This document shows positions 22,401 to 31,725 of a stretch of DNA of 64,000 nt, in pieces. The notes below the pieces were generated by a model. That model saw only the letters and a program-made list of their open reading frames with translations, had not been told where the DNA came from and did not search any database. This DNA is from Platynereis dumerilii. Lineage: Eukaryota; Annelida; Polychaeta; Phyllodocida; Nereididae. Numbering within the stretch: the stretch's first letter is position 1; every line of letters starts with the position of its first letter. The translations under genes were made by a program, and so were the position numbers. The DNA lies in the NCBI GenBank assembly GCA_026936325.1, contig JAPTHN010000042.1, positions 2,976,001 through 3,040,000 of the forward strand. The letters run 5' to 3'.

Positions 22401-25400
22401 CATGTTGCTCTACAATGAATTCTGATAAAGATATGAGGAGAAATATTACACCCCCCTCTGATATTTTTGGCGTTTTTAATGAAATTAAACATTAAAACTT
22501 CATGGCTCATGAGGCAGGCATTCCCAAAGTTCAAAATTGAGAAAAATGTCATATTTGGTCATTCTATGGCTTGGAGAATAGGAATCACTGCGTCCTGCAT
22601 TAAAATAAAATAGAAAGTCTTTTTTGAACAGGTCTATACGGACAGCTATGGAGCCACACATGACTCTCCGAAAATTACTGGTGCATCCGAAGGACAAGTA
22701 TGATTTAAAGGAAAACAGTGGAGTTGTATACAGAATACCATGCAAAGGATGTGATCAAGCCTACATAGGAGAAACAGCAAGAAATTTGGGATACAGGTTG
22801 GAGGAACATGAGAAGGATGTTGAAAACAAGATGGAAGTCAGATACACAAGATCTCAAAGAAAAACATCAGAAAAGGAATAAACTCAGCAACATTAAAAAC
22901 GCACACTTTTAAAAAGGCTAAAAAATAGTACTTGTTCTATAGATATCAAGATGAAGATTTTCCCACATCTAGAAGTTGCCATCAGGTATATCCACGAAAA
23001 ATTTCAAATCTCTAAGTGCAGTACTTTTGTGTCAAATTAAGTTGTCGTGGTCACTGTCGAAAAATGGAAGTCACAAACTGCACTTTAACACAAAACGCAC
23101 AATTGGAAATATTGGTTTTGTGGCATACTGGATGGGATTAATCTTATGAAATTTTCACATAACAGGCACAAGACTTCCAAAAGAGGTCCCACAGAAGTTT
23201 TTGAAAAAAAAGTCAATGATAAAGCAGATTTTGAATTAAAAACTCAAAATTTACGAGTTCACATCTTCAAATGAAGCATGTGAACCAGAACTATTAAAAA
23301 ATGGGGGTTTTATGCATGCCCAGGGTAGAAACACACACACAGACAATCATTCCATATCAATTGCCTCAAAAATCTGAATAAAACATCATTTTTTAAGGTT
23401 TTGACAAAAGGTTCCAGTAGGGGGCGTGTCAGCATTGACACTTAATTTTTATTAAATTCATCCTCTTTAATTGTGGTTGGGTCAGATATCCCTTTTCGCT
23501 AACTCATCAAGGAAGGAAAATTATAAACTTTCCTGGCTTATCAAAAAAGTTTATAGAAAGAACAGCTAAGTTGTTGAAATTAATGATCAGAGGAAATTGA
23601 AGTTTTGTGACTTCCATTTTCGACCGTGACCACGACAATTTAATTTGACAAAAACGTACTGCACTTAGAGATTTGAAAGTTTTCGTGGATATACCTGATG
23701 GCAACTTCTAGAAGTGGGCAAATTTTCATCTTGATATCTTAAGAGGAAGTACTATTTTTAGCCTTTTTAAAAGTGTGCGTTTTTAATGTTGCTGAGTTTA
23801 CAACAAGTCAGCCATAACAGACCATACTTCACAAGTCAATCATGTCATCGACTGGAGAAACACCAAAATAGTAGCCAAGGAATCAGACACACGCAAGAGA
23901 CAGATAAAGGAAGCCATCTGGATAAGGAAAGAGAATTCTCCAATGAACAGGGATGAGGGGGCCTACAAACTGAGTCATGTTTATGACACTCTTCTCACCA
24001 CCCTGCCACCTGGTGGTGCACAGCTCCAGTAATCAGTCATTGCTGAGGAAGGTGACAGATTGGTCACCAAAACTGTGCAGGTATGGAAATATTTTGGATG
24101 TGTTACATAAACATTTAAATCTTTGGACTTTACCATCCTGATGAACTTCATAAGGAATATTCATGTCAAAACATTTCATATATATATGCTGTCTATGTCA
24201 AGCAATACGTATTTTAAAATTGTATCCAATGGAACAACAATTGTTTTGCACATATTTTTCGAATTTATGCTCCCTGAAACTTCAAAATAGTTATGATGAC
24301 TTAAATAATGCTTTGAGGACTAACCTTGTACTGTCCATTTAGCTCATTGCAAAGGAAATTGATGTAACATCTCTATCTTTAAAATAATTAGCAATCAAAA
24401 GTTCTTCCCACAACTTCCCATTGGAATAGCATTGTTATTAGAATGTGCAGTTCCTTATTCAATAATTTGTAAATTTCAAACACATAGCTTATCGGTCAGT
24501 TTCATTACACTAAATAAATGGAAAAAGACAACTTTGAAAGGCATTTTCAAAATGATCAATCTATTTTGACATTTTTGGTGTCATAAATTTGAAATATTTA
24601 GGCAAAATCAATGTTGTTCCAATGTAGACAATACATATTGCTTGGCATAGGCATCATATAGGTGAAACGTTTTGACCAGCATAGTTGACAAAAGATAGAA
24701 TGCTTATGATTTTTAAGCAAAATCCTATGAAATGTTAATGTTTCCAAGGCCCTGATTGATTTTGCATAATTTCATCAGACACACTGTAGCTAATCATAGC
24801 TTGACTTATCCATAGCTATCCATTCATCAGTTTCTGTTCAATGACATTTCAATCCCCTATAAATCCTTTACCCAGTGGCTAAACAACGCCAAGGGAGAGA
24901 TTTAGCTAAACATAGCCTCATGTAGCTATGCACATAGAACGATGAGGTGGGAGTTCCAATGCCAACTGAGTTCAATTTGCTTGGCCACTTTTGGGCATGT
25001 CTATCACCAGATGGCTACCTGTCAGTACCTAAATTTAGCTTTCAAGTATTGCTATGCAGTAGAACCGAACCCTTAAATTACAAGGCCGTCATGCAATGCA
25101 CTCAGCCACCAAGTACCAGTGTTGGAGTCCACGAGGCCGGCCTCATCCTCGAGGCCAGCCTCGGAGCCACTTTTGATGGCCTCGGCCTCAGTCTTGGTCT
25201 CAGATGACCAATCCTTGGACGTGGCCTTGGTCTCGGACCCTCTGGCCTCGGTTATTTGTCCGAGGCACGTCCGAGGCCAGCAAATTAATAAAGTTCAATT
25301 TTGCAGGAACAGCCAAAGAAAATTTCCTGTCAGCTAAGTATAATAATTATTATCTGTCAATTTTTTTAATATAATGAACCTATTATCCTTTATATGATTA

Positions 25401-28035
25401 GAATCAGATAGAATAATTTTCTGCTTGTCTTTTAAGTGCCAAATTATAAGCCTTGCCATTTTTTTGTGATAGATATGAAATTATAAATAGACTGACAGTA
25501 TTTGAATAATTTTTAATTTTTATTTTCCTTCACTAATTGAGTTATTTCATGTAAATTTTGACCATAACGATTTGTATTTTTAAAGTTTTTGTTTACATGT
25601 TATGCAAGATGCGTTAGTACACGATCATGAACTTCACACACCGTAGTGTCTGACTTAAAACTCTACTCAACAAAATGGAATGGGACAAAATTCGTGACTG
25701 AATCTCATCAATTCCTCAAAAAATATTCCAAATAACTTTGATATAGCACAAATATGCCACTGCCTAATAAATTGGAACCCGGCAATTATCTATCTACAAG
25801 CAGTTATAGTAAAGCCTGTAATGAAAGTGATAAGCTGCCTCAGAATTTTTTAAAAAACTAACCAATTACTTTCCAGTCATGGTGAAAAATGACTAATTAA
25901 TTCTTTCCCAGTGCTCAGTCTTGAAATTAATTTCTGGTGGATGGGCTACTGTATCTCAGTCTGCAATGTTTGATTTAGAAGTAAATAATTAAACATAAAT
26001 GAGGCTGTTTAATACTCAAAACAAATCTTATCTGTGACTGTTTCCGTAAAAAAAGATCCGAGTGAGGTGAGTTCCATGCCCGTTCTTTAAAAATGTAATG
26101 GTTTCCCCCATATTGTCTTCATTTCAGAGTTTTACTTGATCATTGAGTGAATTATTAATTGTACTGTTATAGCCTTATCGTAAGAGATGGCTAAATGCCA
26201 AGCTAAAATAGTTCGGCAGTGAATCATAAATTTTGTCCAGCCGGCCTCGGTCGATCTTGATCTCGGATGCTCATGCCTCGGTATCGGTCTCGGTCTCAGA
26301 GGGTCAATGCCTCGGTCTCAGTCTCGGATGTCCTGGCCTCGACTCCAACACTGTAAAGTACATGACTTTGCAGTGTGAAAAAAAATCTTCACACCAATGG
26401 GGATCATAACATTGTGGAATCTTTAATCAAGATTTAACAGCAGGGCAGAGAATGGACACATATAGAGTGATTTGTTTATGCAATTTTGTGAACAGCTGAA
26501 GAAGGTAGAATTTTCTCTTGAGGCACTCGTTCCCTGACCTGCCTGATATCAGTAATTTAACAAAGTGGCCAATCAGAGACTTGCATGGTTACAAGTAAAA
26601 TGTTGATTCCTACATGCTGGCCACCATAGAAATCCCTCAGAACGCTTTCTTGATACCCAAATTCGATTTTGCTATCCAGAAGGTAGCGCACAAGGCTAGC
26701 TCCAAAAAATCATTTTTTTGCTACAGTGCATTTATATGATGTGTTATGGATAGTTAGCTAAGGCTAGATTTTAAATGACGAGACACTTTCAGAAATTATT
26801 AGAATGTTAATTTTGTTTTACAATGTATCTTGAGATGATTTGAAGAATCATATTCCCATCTGTATTTAAATGTAGGTAGACTGATATTACCATGCTTTTA
26901 GAAATTCTTAAAAGCACGTTATGTTTCCTGTCTAGGAGATATATGCTTCAAATCCTCAGTCTTATGACACACAGTAAGTTTTCCAATCTGTTGCCTTCAA
27001 ATCCAATGTTTTGAGAGAGAAACTTCATTCCGTATTTTGCATGAAAAGGAGTGATTTAAATAAATCAAAATTATCAATTGACATGACATAATGGCATATC
27101 CAGTAGCAATGCGAAATAATTGACGACTGACTTGCTGAAGTTCTTCACCATACAGCAGCATTGCTTGTAAAATTGTAAATAGACTTAGAAAAATGAAAAA
27201 GACCAAGAAAAATGAAAAACAAGGAGCAACTGACCTTTTGCCGTTATGGTCAAATGCAATGCCCCTGTGCTTTGTTTACAAAATTTGACTTATGAGGACC
27301 AATGCATAAGGATCTAGCTTAAAATTTTTGAGGCGATGTCTGAGCCCTTAGATGTCTATAGGATTAGTAATACCATTTAGTGCAAAACGCCTCTATCTCA
27401 GTGAGCTTGTATTTTTCCATATTTCTGATATATAGTTTTTAATGCATTGTAACTAATTTTGAATCTTGTGCCAGCTCAATAAGCATATATTGCTTCCTCT
27501 GGTACCATAATAAAATTACATATATACATACATACATGAAACAGACTGTTGAAATCCATTATCAGAACTGGGGCTGGCACTATTGTTAAAATTTGGGTCA
27601 GATAGATGTTGTGGGATGGACACGTTTTGTGGATCTGAGGTAATAAAATGAGGATGTGTTCAAATTTGCGGGACAGGCTGAATTTTTTCTTTAAAACGTT
27701 GGCGCTAGTTTTTTTGGAAAATATTTTTTTGTTCAGTGTAATGTGTCCTTTTTGCAGCTTGCTGGGAGGTATACCCTGACTACAACAGTATGTATTACTT
27801 GCAACCTGGTTTAAGAATGGAAGAGCGACCAAGGGTGTACTTCTTTGGAGATACAACTGACCATGAATGGTGTAAGAAGCAGTGCGCAATGGAGCCACGT
27901 TGCTACTCTTATGCATATTATGGGCCGTCTCACATCGAGTATGGAAGTCAGTGTTACGGCAGAGGTTATGGTTGTATTGAAAGGATGGTACGAGATGTTG
28001 GGATAAATGTTAAGTCAGGAGTGAAAATATGTTGA
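10346..28035 (+). CDS. Secreted protein with two PAN/Apple-like modules (three exons, 193 aa)
   Basis: The model joins 10,346-10,430, 11,037-11,255 and 27,758-28,035. The summed coding length is 582 nt, an exact multiple of three, with no internal stop. All four splice sites are GT-AG and both introns are phase 1, the usual arrangement for shuffled extracellular modules. The product has an N-terminal signal peptide, a first module with the pattern KCAKQC..TC..F...FVC (exon 2), and a second module with WCKKQC, RCYSY and QCYGRGYGC that starts and ends in Cys (exon 3). These patterns fit PAN/Apple domains, which bind proteins or carbohydrates outside cells; the actual ligand is unknown. There is no transmembrane segment after the signal, so secretion is likely. 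The second intron is 16.5 kb and filled with transposable elements. A longer isoform using exons further downstream is possible. I do not recognise a named gene. Confidence 0.7.
11037..11255 (+). CDS. PAN-type gene, exon 2 (first PAN-like module)
   Basis: The acceptor is CTTGTCTCAACAG ending at 11,036 and the donor is GTAAGT at 11,256. The 219-nt exon is symmetric (phase 1-1). It encodes 73 residues with VVKCAKQCVGTCRAF, FVCSIKN and a Pro/Tyr-rich exit (EREYPVPTPA). The Cys spacing C-x3-C-x3-C followed by C-S/x-I-K fits the core of a PAN/Apple fold, with the partner Cys supplied by the end of exon 1. Confidence 0.75.
12128..12174. promoter_or_regulatory. Array of four perfect CRE palindromes (TGACGTCA)
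   Basis: TGACGTCA occurs at 12,128-12,135, 12,141-12,148, 12,154-12,161 and 12,167-12,174, with exactly 13 bp between starts. TGACGTCA is the full binding palindrome of CREB/ATF bZIP factors. The array lies about 870 bp inside intron 2 of the PAN gene, so it may be an intronic enhancer. It may equally be a 13-bp tandem repeat, or part of the end of an unrecognised element. Confidence 0.55.
12284..13265. mobile_element. Inverted-repeat element, family X copy 1 (982 bp)
   Basis: The left end TTATTACAGATCTCGTA continues to GTGCCATGTTC and returns as the reverse complement at 13,235-13,265, giving an approximately 34-bp terminal inverted repeat. Partial relatives are at 43,441-43,629 plus 46,749-47,166 (left part) and 61,000-61,365 (right part). 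It contains C-tract and G-tract segments but no transposase frame. The target duplication is not clear. Confidence 0.7.
14095..14385 (+). repeat. Dispersed repeat block, partner at 26,365-26,690 in inverse orientation
   Basis: About 290 bp match the reverse complement of 26,365-26,690, including GATCCCCATTGGTGTGAAG and CAAGTCTCTGACTGGCCAC. In both copies the block is directly followed by a tRNA-like SINE head, so block and head move together or form one composite element. Confidence 0.7.
14386..14470 (+). mobile_element. tRNA-derived SINE head
   Basis: An A-box-like TGGCTGAGTGG at about 14,394 is followed 40 bp later by a B-box-like GGTTTCAATTCC. Spacing and the intervening anticodon-arm-like sequence fit a degraded tRNA. 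The related copy on the minus strand at about 25,050-25,110 has the same A-box string. It is not a functional tRNA. Confidence 0.6.
15003..15963. mobile_element. TA-flanked inverted-repeat element with repeated GGGGCAAATCCGCCCC motifs (961 bp)
   Basis: The terminal inverted repeats are perfect for 25 bp (starting GGGTAAGGTGGGGG) and flanked by TA at 15,001-15,002 and 15,964-15,965. Seven motif copies (GGGG-N-AAATCCGCCCC and variants) lie at 15,012, 15,028, 15,394, 15,418, 15,732, 15,756 and, inverted, 15,937. They are AT-rich-DNA outliers and could bind a transposase. Reading frames inside (for example 15,045-15,362) resemble nothing known. It is likely non-autonomous. Confidence 0.75.
16072..18505 (+). 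mobile_element. Decayed LINE (CR1/L2-group), interrupted by a TA-flanked element
   Basis: Several + strand frames give RT parts in the right order: a pre-fingers region with SGFVPSEWKYAHVTPVYKG and GNFRPISVIGHIS (to 16,440), then CFLDISKCFDTIDH (16,617-16,660), NDLP and a YADDT catalytic box near 16,885, and a thumb region with KYVGVYIDQNLKFGTHINKL (to 17,176). A C-terminal tail with RAAVTWNALPDELH lies near 17,310-17,420. At least three frame changes and some internal loss are visible, so it is dead. Its 3' UTR is split at 17,563-18,482 by another element, and the AAAT-repeat tail resumes at 18,487-18,505. Confidence 0.8.
17563..18482 (+). mobile_element. TA-flanked long-inverted-repeat element, copy A (920 bp)
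   Basis: The ends are AACTCAGCAACATTAAAAAC and its reverse complement, and the inverted arms are about 195 bp long. TA is duplicated at 17,561-17,562 and 18,483-18,484. It sits in the 3' UTR of the LINE above. A near-identical copy in inverse orientation is at 22,881-23,798. It has no transposase frame; TA target and length suggest a Tc1/mariner-type MITE. Confidence 0.85.
19046..20125 (+). mobile_element. hAT-type element, copy A, lacking its right end (GAGGCC-rich family)
   Basis: It starts CAGTGTTGGAGTCCTCGAGG, like the complete copy at 25,117-26,353, and follows it through the GGCCTCGG-rich part and the AT-rich interior (for example the ACTTCACAC..CC stretch near 20,010 and at 25,635). 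Similarity stops near 20,125, where the Penelope-like coding sequence begins, so the right part is missing. A 419-bp inverted-repeat element lies inside it. Confidence 0.65.
19330..19748. mobile_element. Small inverted-repeat element (419 bp)
   Basis: The left end GACCTGCTCCACCAAAATG and the right end are near-perfect inverted repeats of about 29 bp. The related hAT copy at about 25,365-25,400 lacks this segment, which confirms an insertion. No clear target duplication and no coding capacity were seen. Confidence 0.7.
20285..22635. mobile_element. Giant inverted-repeat (foldback, Mutator-like?) element, 2.35 kb
   Basis: The two halves are inverted repeats: about 20,285-21,225 pairs with about 21,660-22,635, leaving a loop of roughly 430 bp. 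The arms match over almost their whole length with scattered changes and small indels. It lies inside the Penelope-like nuclease region. The flanks ATACAGACAG (20,275-20,284) and ATACGGACAG (22,636-22,645) look like a 10-bp target duplication with one change. Long arms plus a 9-11-bp duplication resemble non-autonomous Mutator-like elements. No transposase frame is present. Confidence 0.75.
22881..23798 (-). mobile_element. TA-flanked long-inverted-repeat element, copy B (918 bp)
   Basis: This is the same family as 17,563-18,482 but in inverse orientation and very similar to it along its length. TA flanks are at 22,879-22,880 and 23,799-23,800. It is inserted in the nuclease region of the Penelope-like element. 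The two copies form a widely spaced inverted pair about 4.4 kb apart. Confidence 0.85.
24043..24073 (+). ncRNA. Degenerate hammerhead-ribozyme-like motif after the Penelope-like ORF
   Basis: CTGAGGA is followed by a perfect 6-bp hairpin stem (GGTGAC ... GTCACC) and AAAAC, starting 11 bp after the stop at 24,030-24,032. The hammerhead core is CUGAUGA, stem II, GAAA, and such motifs are known in Penelope-like elements. Two core positions deviate here, so it would probably be inactive. Stems I and III were not established. Confidence 0.4.
24950..25116 (-). mobile_element. tRNA-derived SINE head, minus strand, interrupted by a hAT element
   Basis: On the minus strand TGGCTGAGTGCATTGCATG (A-box region) precedes a B-box-like GGGTTCGGTTC. 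This resembles the + strand head at 14,386-14,470. Its other half and the associated repeat block continue beyond the hAT insertion at 26,362-26,690. Confidence 0.55.
25117..26353 (+). mobile_element. hAT-type non-autonomous element (1,237 bp, GAGGCC-rich ends)
   Basis: It begins CAGTGTTGGAGTCCACGAGG and ends CTCGACTCCAACACTG, so the terminal inverted repeat starts CAGTGTTGGAGTC. The flanks CCAAGTAC (25,109-25,116) and TAAAGTAC (26,354-26,361) agree at six of eight positions, as expected for an old 8-bp hAT duplication. It splits a SINE. Subterminal GGCCTCGG repeats occur at both ends. No transposase is encoded. Confidence 0.75.
26362..26690 (-). repeat. Dispersed repeat block, inverse partner of 14,095-14,385
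   Basis: It reads as the reverse complement of the earlier block, beginning at TTGCAGTGTGAAAAA and running through the CCAATGGGGATCATAACATT stretch. Together with 24,950-25,116 it makes one element split by the hAT insertion. Confidence 0.7.
27758..28035 (+). CDS. PAN-type gene, exon 3 (second PAN-like module, stop)
   Basis: After a strong acceptor (TTTTTGCAG) the phase-1 frame encodes ACWEVYPDY at the start, EWCKKQC and RCYSYAYYG in the middle, QCYGRGYGC, and a final GVKIC followed by TGA at 28,033. Cys at both module ends and the central C-x3-C-x5-C fit an Apple/PAN fold. Alternatively it could be a WSC-like or lineage-specific module. Confidence 0.75.
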
Positions 28036-28606
28036 AAATCAAAACTACATTCTGTCAATAGGTCTTTGCTGCATCAATTTAGTGGCAGCTACCGTAACGA
28101 ATACAAAAAATGCTATTTTAAGTTTGAAAATTGTTGACAGTAGATGTAACTGCCGCAAAAGTAACATGGTGGGTTTATATTGTGGCGATTACGATTACGA
28201 TTATAGGTAGGTGGCATAATGATCTGGGGTCAGGCTACTTTTGTCTTTCAAGAAGCCTACCTGATAACATATTGTCTATTTTGTTTGAAAAAGAAATGAA
28301 TCCTGTGACCAACAGTTAATAATAATGCAACCTCTTCGCAGGCTCTATGTGTCATGCCAGTTGTTAATAAGGTATAATCCCTCAATCTATATGATTCTAA
28401 CCAACAACACACCTTGAACAATCAAGCCATGTGAAAACACACTCATGAAGTGCTTGCTGAGTGGCAAAGGTGATTCCAACAGAGCTATCATTGCTTGGAA
28501 ATGCCGCTTATACATAAATTCAGAACTACAAATAGAGAAAGGCTTTGCTGAACAGAAATGCCTAACACATCATGCTTCGTCTGTGACACACTGTGTAAAT
28601 GTGTAT
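28036..28606. other. 3' flank of the PAN gene
   Basis: This is probably 3' UTR and flank. No exact AATAAA was seen close to the stop, so the polyadenylation site is undetermined. No other gene is visible before the LINE tail. Confidence 0.4.
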
Positions 28607-28756
28607 CATCATCATCATCATCATAATACGCCCACAACATCACATCTGATGACTCTGTGGGGGAGCATGCAAGATAAAAGAGTAGATAAAAGGGAGTAAA
28701 AGAGTAAAGTGAGTTAAAAGGTAAAAAGGTTAAAAACAGTTAAAAGCAAGGAGTAT

Positions 28757-31570
28757 CTAAGTGAGTTGTGGTGGTAAGGCGTATTTGGCCAGCCTATTCT
28801 TGAAGATGTTGATGTCCTGTGCTTCTGCTAGACTGGCTGGTAGATGGTTCCACAGCGGCACTGTACGTGGATAGAACGAGTATCTGTAGTAATTCTGGGC
28901 TGACTGTATGTGCTGAAACGTGTTGTTGTGCTGCACTCTCGTACGCGTGTGGTGTGGGATGAGGTGATGATGGCAGTCTACGGCTACGAGGTGGTTGATG
29001 GCCTTGTAGAGTAGAATCAGTCACATCTTTGCCCTTCTTGCTTCTAGTGTCTCCCAGGCCAGCTGCTGTAACATGGCATTAACGCTTGATGTCTGATGGT
29101 ACCTGCGTAGTGCGAAGCGGGCAGCCCTCCTCTGGATCATTTCTACCTTGTTCTTCGCCTCTTTGGTGTAAGGGTCCCAGATTGTTGCACAGTATTCCAC
29201 TTGTGGTCTCAGTAGAGCTTTATATGATGTCTCTTTCGTCTTCTGTGTTGCCGTTTTCAAGTTGCGCCTCAAGAATCCAAGGGTTTTGCTGGCCTTCCTT
29301 GTCATGTTGTCTATGTGCTCTTTCCAGTCCAGATGTCTTGTGATGGTGACCCCAAGGTATTTCGTGCTGGCGACTTTCTTCAATGGGTGGCCTCGGAGAG
29401 AGTATGTTGTCTCTAGTGGTTTCTTCTTTCGGGTTATGGTCAGGTTCTCGCACTTGTCAGGGTGAAACTTCATTCCCCACGTCGATTCCCAATCAGCCAG
29501 GCTGTCCATGTCTCGTTGTAGGATGTCTTGATCTTCTTTACTGCATATTTGGCGATAGATGAGGAGATCGTCAGCAAAAAGCTTGCATGGGCTGTCTACG
29601 ATTGTTGGCAGATCGTTTATGAAGATCAGGAACATGATTGGGCCCATAACAGTGCCTTGGGGGACGCCTGAGATGACTTCACAATAATCGGAAGACAGTC
29701 CATCTACTAACACCCTTTGGGTCCTCTTCTCCAGAAACGATCCAAGCCATTTCAGCAGGCTTCCAGTCACTCCATAAAATTCTGCTTTCCGTAGCAGACG
29801 CTGATGGGGGACTTTATCGAATGCCTTAGAAAAGTCCATAACATTCACGTCGTACTGCTTCCCTTCAGCGATGCCTCGAGTCAGCTCTTGTGTGAAATTG
29901 AGCAGCTGCGTTTCACAAGACCTTTTGCTCCTGAAACCGTGCTGACTAGGTGTGAGGATGTCGTGCATCTCCAGGTGTGACATGATGCTTTTCGCCACTA
30001 TATGCTCTAGAAGCTTTGATGTAATCGCTGTCAGTGAAACTGGCCTGTAGTTAGCTGCTTGGTATTTCTCCCCTTTCTTGAAGATTGGCGTGATGTCTGC
30101 CGTTCGCCATTGTGTTGGTACTACTCCTGTGTTCACTGACTTCTGGAAGAGGGCAGTGTACAAGGGGGCGATTTCTTGGCTGATCTCCTTTAAGAATCTT
30201 GGGCTGAGTTTGTCTGGACCGGCTGCTTTGTTGGTGTTGAGGTTGTCCAGCAGCTTTTTGACGCCTTTCTCTGTGATGGAAGGAGTTGGTACGGCTGGGT
30301 ATGGACTTCGATCTAGTTCTGGGATGTTGTTTACGTCTTCGTTGGTAAAGACTGAAGCATACTGGTGATTGAGAATGTTGGCTTTGCCTTTGGCGTCCGA
30401 GACTAATACACCATCTTGTTTCAGTGGAGCCACTCCTGATGAATCTTTTTTCAGGGATTTTATGTAGCCCCAAAACTTCTTGAGTGGTGTCTTGTTCGCT
30501 GATGGAAATTCCTCTGTTGTGGGGTCAAAGATAGAGTCTGTGTATCTATCTTTGGCTTCCCTCCATGTCTTCTGCGCTTCTGATTTCAGGTCTCTGAAGG
30601 TCAGTTCATCAGAGTGGGACTTTGTTTTTACCCATCTCCTATATGCTGCGTTGCGCTTCTGGAATGCAGTCTTGATCTCCTTGTTGAACCACGGCGGTTC
30701 CTTGTGTCCTTTGATCTTCTTTGATGGTACGAATTGCTGGATCAGTGCAGGTAATCTTGCTTCTATTCTGTCCCACATTTCTTGGACCGGCATGTCATCT
30801 TTGGTACTCAGGATGGTGTCTGAAAGGCGAGAGACTTCTTTTCTTATGCTGGGCCAGTCGGCTTTGTCGAATTTGGGGACGATCCGTGGTGGTTGTTTGG
30901 CAGTCCTAGGTTTGATGTCCATATCTACAAATATGGTGTTGTGGTCTGCCTGTGAAGAGAGTGGGGGCATGGATCTGATGTTGCTGAAGAGGGTGTGGTT
31001 GTTAGTGAAGACCAGATCTAAGATGTTATCCTTGCGTGTTGGTTCCTGAACAAGTTGTGTCAGGCCGTTGTCTTGTGCAATCTCAATGAGACAGTTGCAG
31101 AGTGATGACATCTGTGCGTGCGGTTTGACCGAGAAGGTTGGCCAATCCACGCCAGGCAAATTGAAATCGCCTGCTATGATGGTGGTGCCTTGGGTTGTGC
31201 GGGTGACATTGTTGACAATTTGACCCAAGTTCTTCAGGTTTTCCAGGTCCATCCTAGGTGGTCTGTAGTAGGCCCCAACCGTGATGTTTGGGCCTTTTTC
31301 TTCCTGGATTTGCACCCATAGGGCTTCGTGGTCCGATGAAAATTCTTCCATTGTAGAGCTTATCAACGTGTTTGAGACAAGGATGAATACTCCACCCCCA
31401 TCCTGGTCCATGCGGTCCTTCCTGTATACTATGTAATTAGGGGGGAATATTTCGGGGCTCAGGATGTCGGGCTTTAGCCATGACTCAGTGGCTATCACAA
31501 TGTCTGGCTGGAGGCTGAGTAGAAGTGTCTCCAGTTCGGTTTTCTTGTTGCAGATCGATTGACAGTTCAT
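28757..31570 (-). CDS. LINE ORF2: endonuclease plus reverse transcriptase
   Basis: Reading starts from the first Met of a long frame (MNCQSICNKKTEL). The endonuclease motifs are ATESWL, YRKDR, GAYYRPP, IAGDFNLPGVDW (around residues 136-147) and ADHN, where SDH is usual. The RT motifs are NYRPVSL, HGFRSKRSC, DFSKAFDKVPH, SGVPQGTVMGP, the catalytic FADD (near residue 665) and KYLGVTI. A single in-frame TGA at 29,021-29,023 ends the 849-codon stretch; the same frame then continues with RT C-terminal tail features (YKAINHLV, FYPRTVPLWNHLPA) to a TAG at 28,757-28,759. So it has one nonsense change near its end. The frame is also open upstream of the Met, toward the PHD region. Confidence 0.85.
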
Positions 31571-31725
31571 AAGGACTAATTTCCTCTGAAGGTTGTCCCG
31601 GTGTCTGCGAGGCTGGGTTTGTTGTGTCTTTGTTGCAACACGCTCAGTTGCTGTGGATGCATCAATGGGGTCTCCTACACTGCTGGGGGTGTGAAAGGAG
31701 AACGATGGGGCAGATGAAGGGGACG

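Larger units (their letters stand above)
20128..24120 (+). mobile_element. Penelope-like element 3' part (GIY-YIG endonuclease), split by two other elements
   Basis: Three + strand pieces lie in order. 20,128-20,284 has a Lys-rich stretch then LVVIPYVKGLSEALDRVYRK, the RT-to-endonuclease linker typical of Penelope-like elements. 22,646-22,878 has LVHPKDK, VVYRIPCKGC and YIGETARNLGYRLEEH, the GIY-YIG nuclease core with its Cys pair. 23,801-24,032 has NHVIDW, IKEAIWIRK and MNRDEGAYKLSHVYD, the end of the nuclease. The RT domain is missing. Inserted between the pieces are a 2.35-kb inverted-repeat element and TA-flanked copy B. The Penelope family assignment is strong because of these signature blocks. 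Confidence 0.85.
11256..27757 (+). other. Intron 2 of the PAN-type gene (16.5 kb, repeat-filled)
   Basis: Bounded by GTAAGT at 11,256 and a pyrimidine-rich acceptor (TGTCCTTTTTGCAG) ending at 27,757. It contains most of the nested mobile elements annotated below. Parts with nothing recognised are 11,256-12,120, 13,266-14,095, 14,470-15,000, 18,510-19,045, 24,120-24,940 and 26,695-27,757. Confidence 0.65.

Noticed and set aside
27476-27916. 146-codon minus-strand frame overlapping exon 3
   Set aside because: It runs antisense across the splice acceptor and coding part of PAN exon 3 and has no family signature.
30480-31049. 189-codon frame on the + strand
   Set aside because: It is the antisense shadow of the LINE endonuclease-RT frame on the minus strand, as are the smaller + strand frames between 29,086 and 32,123.
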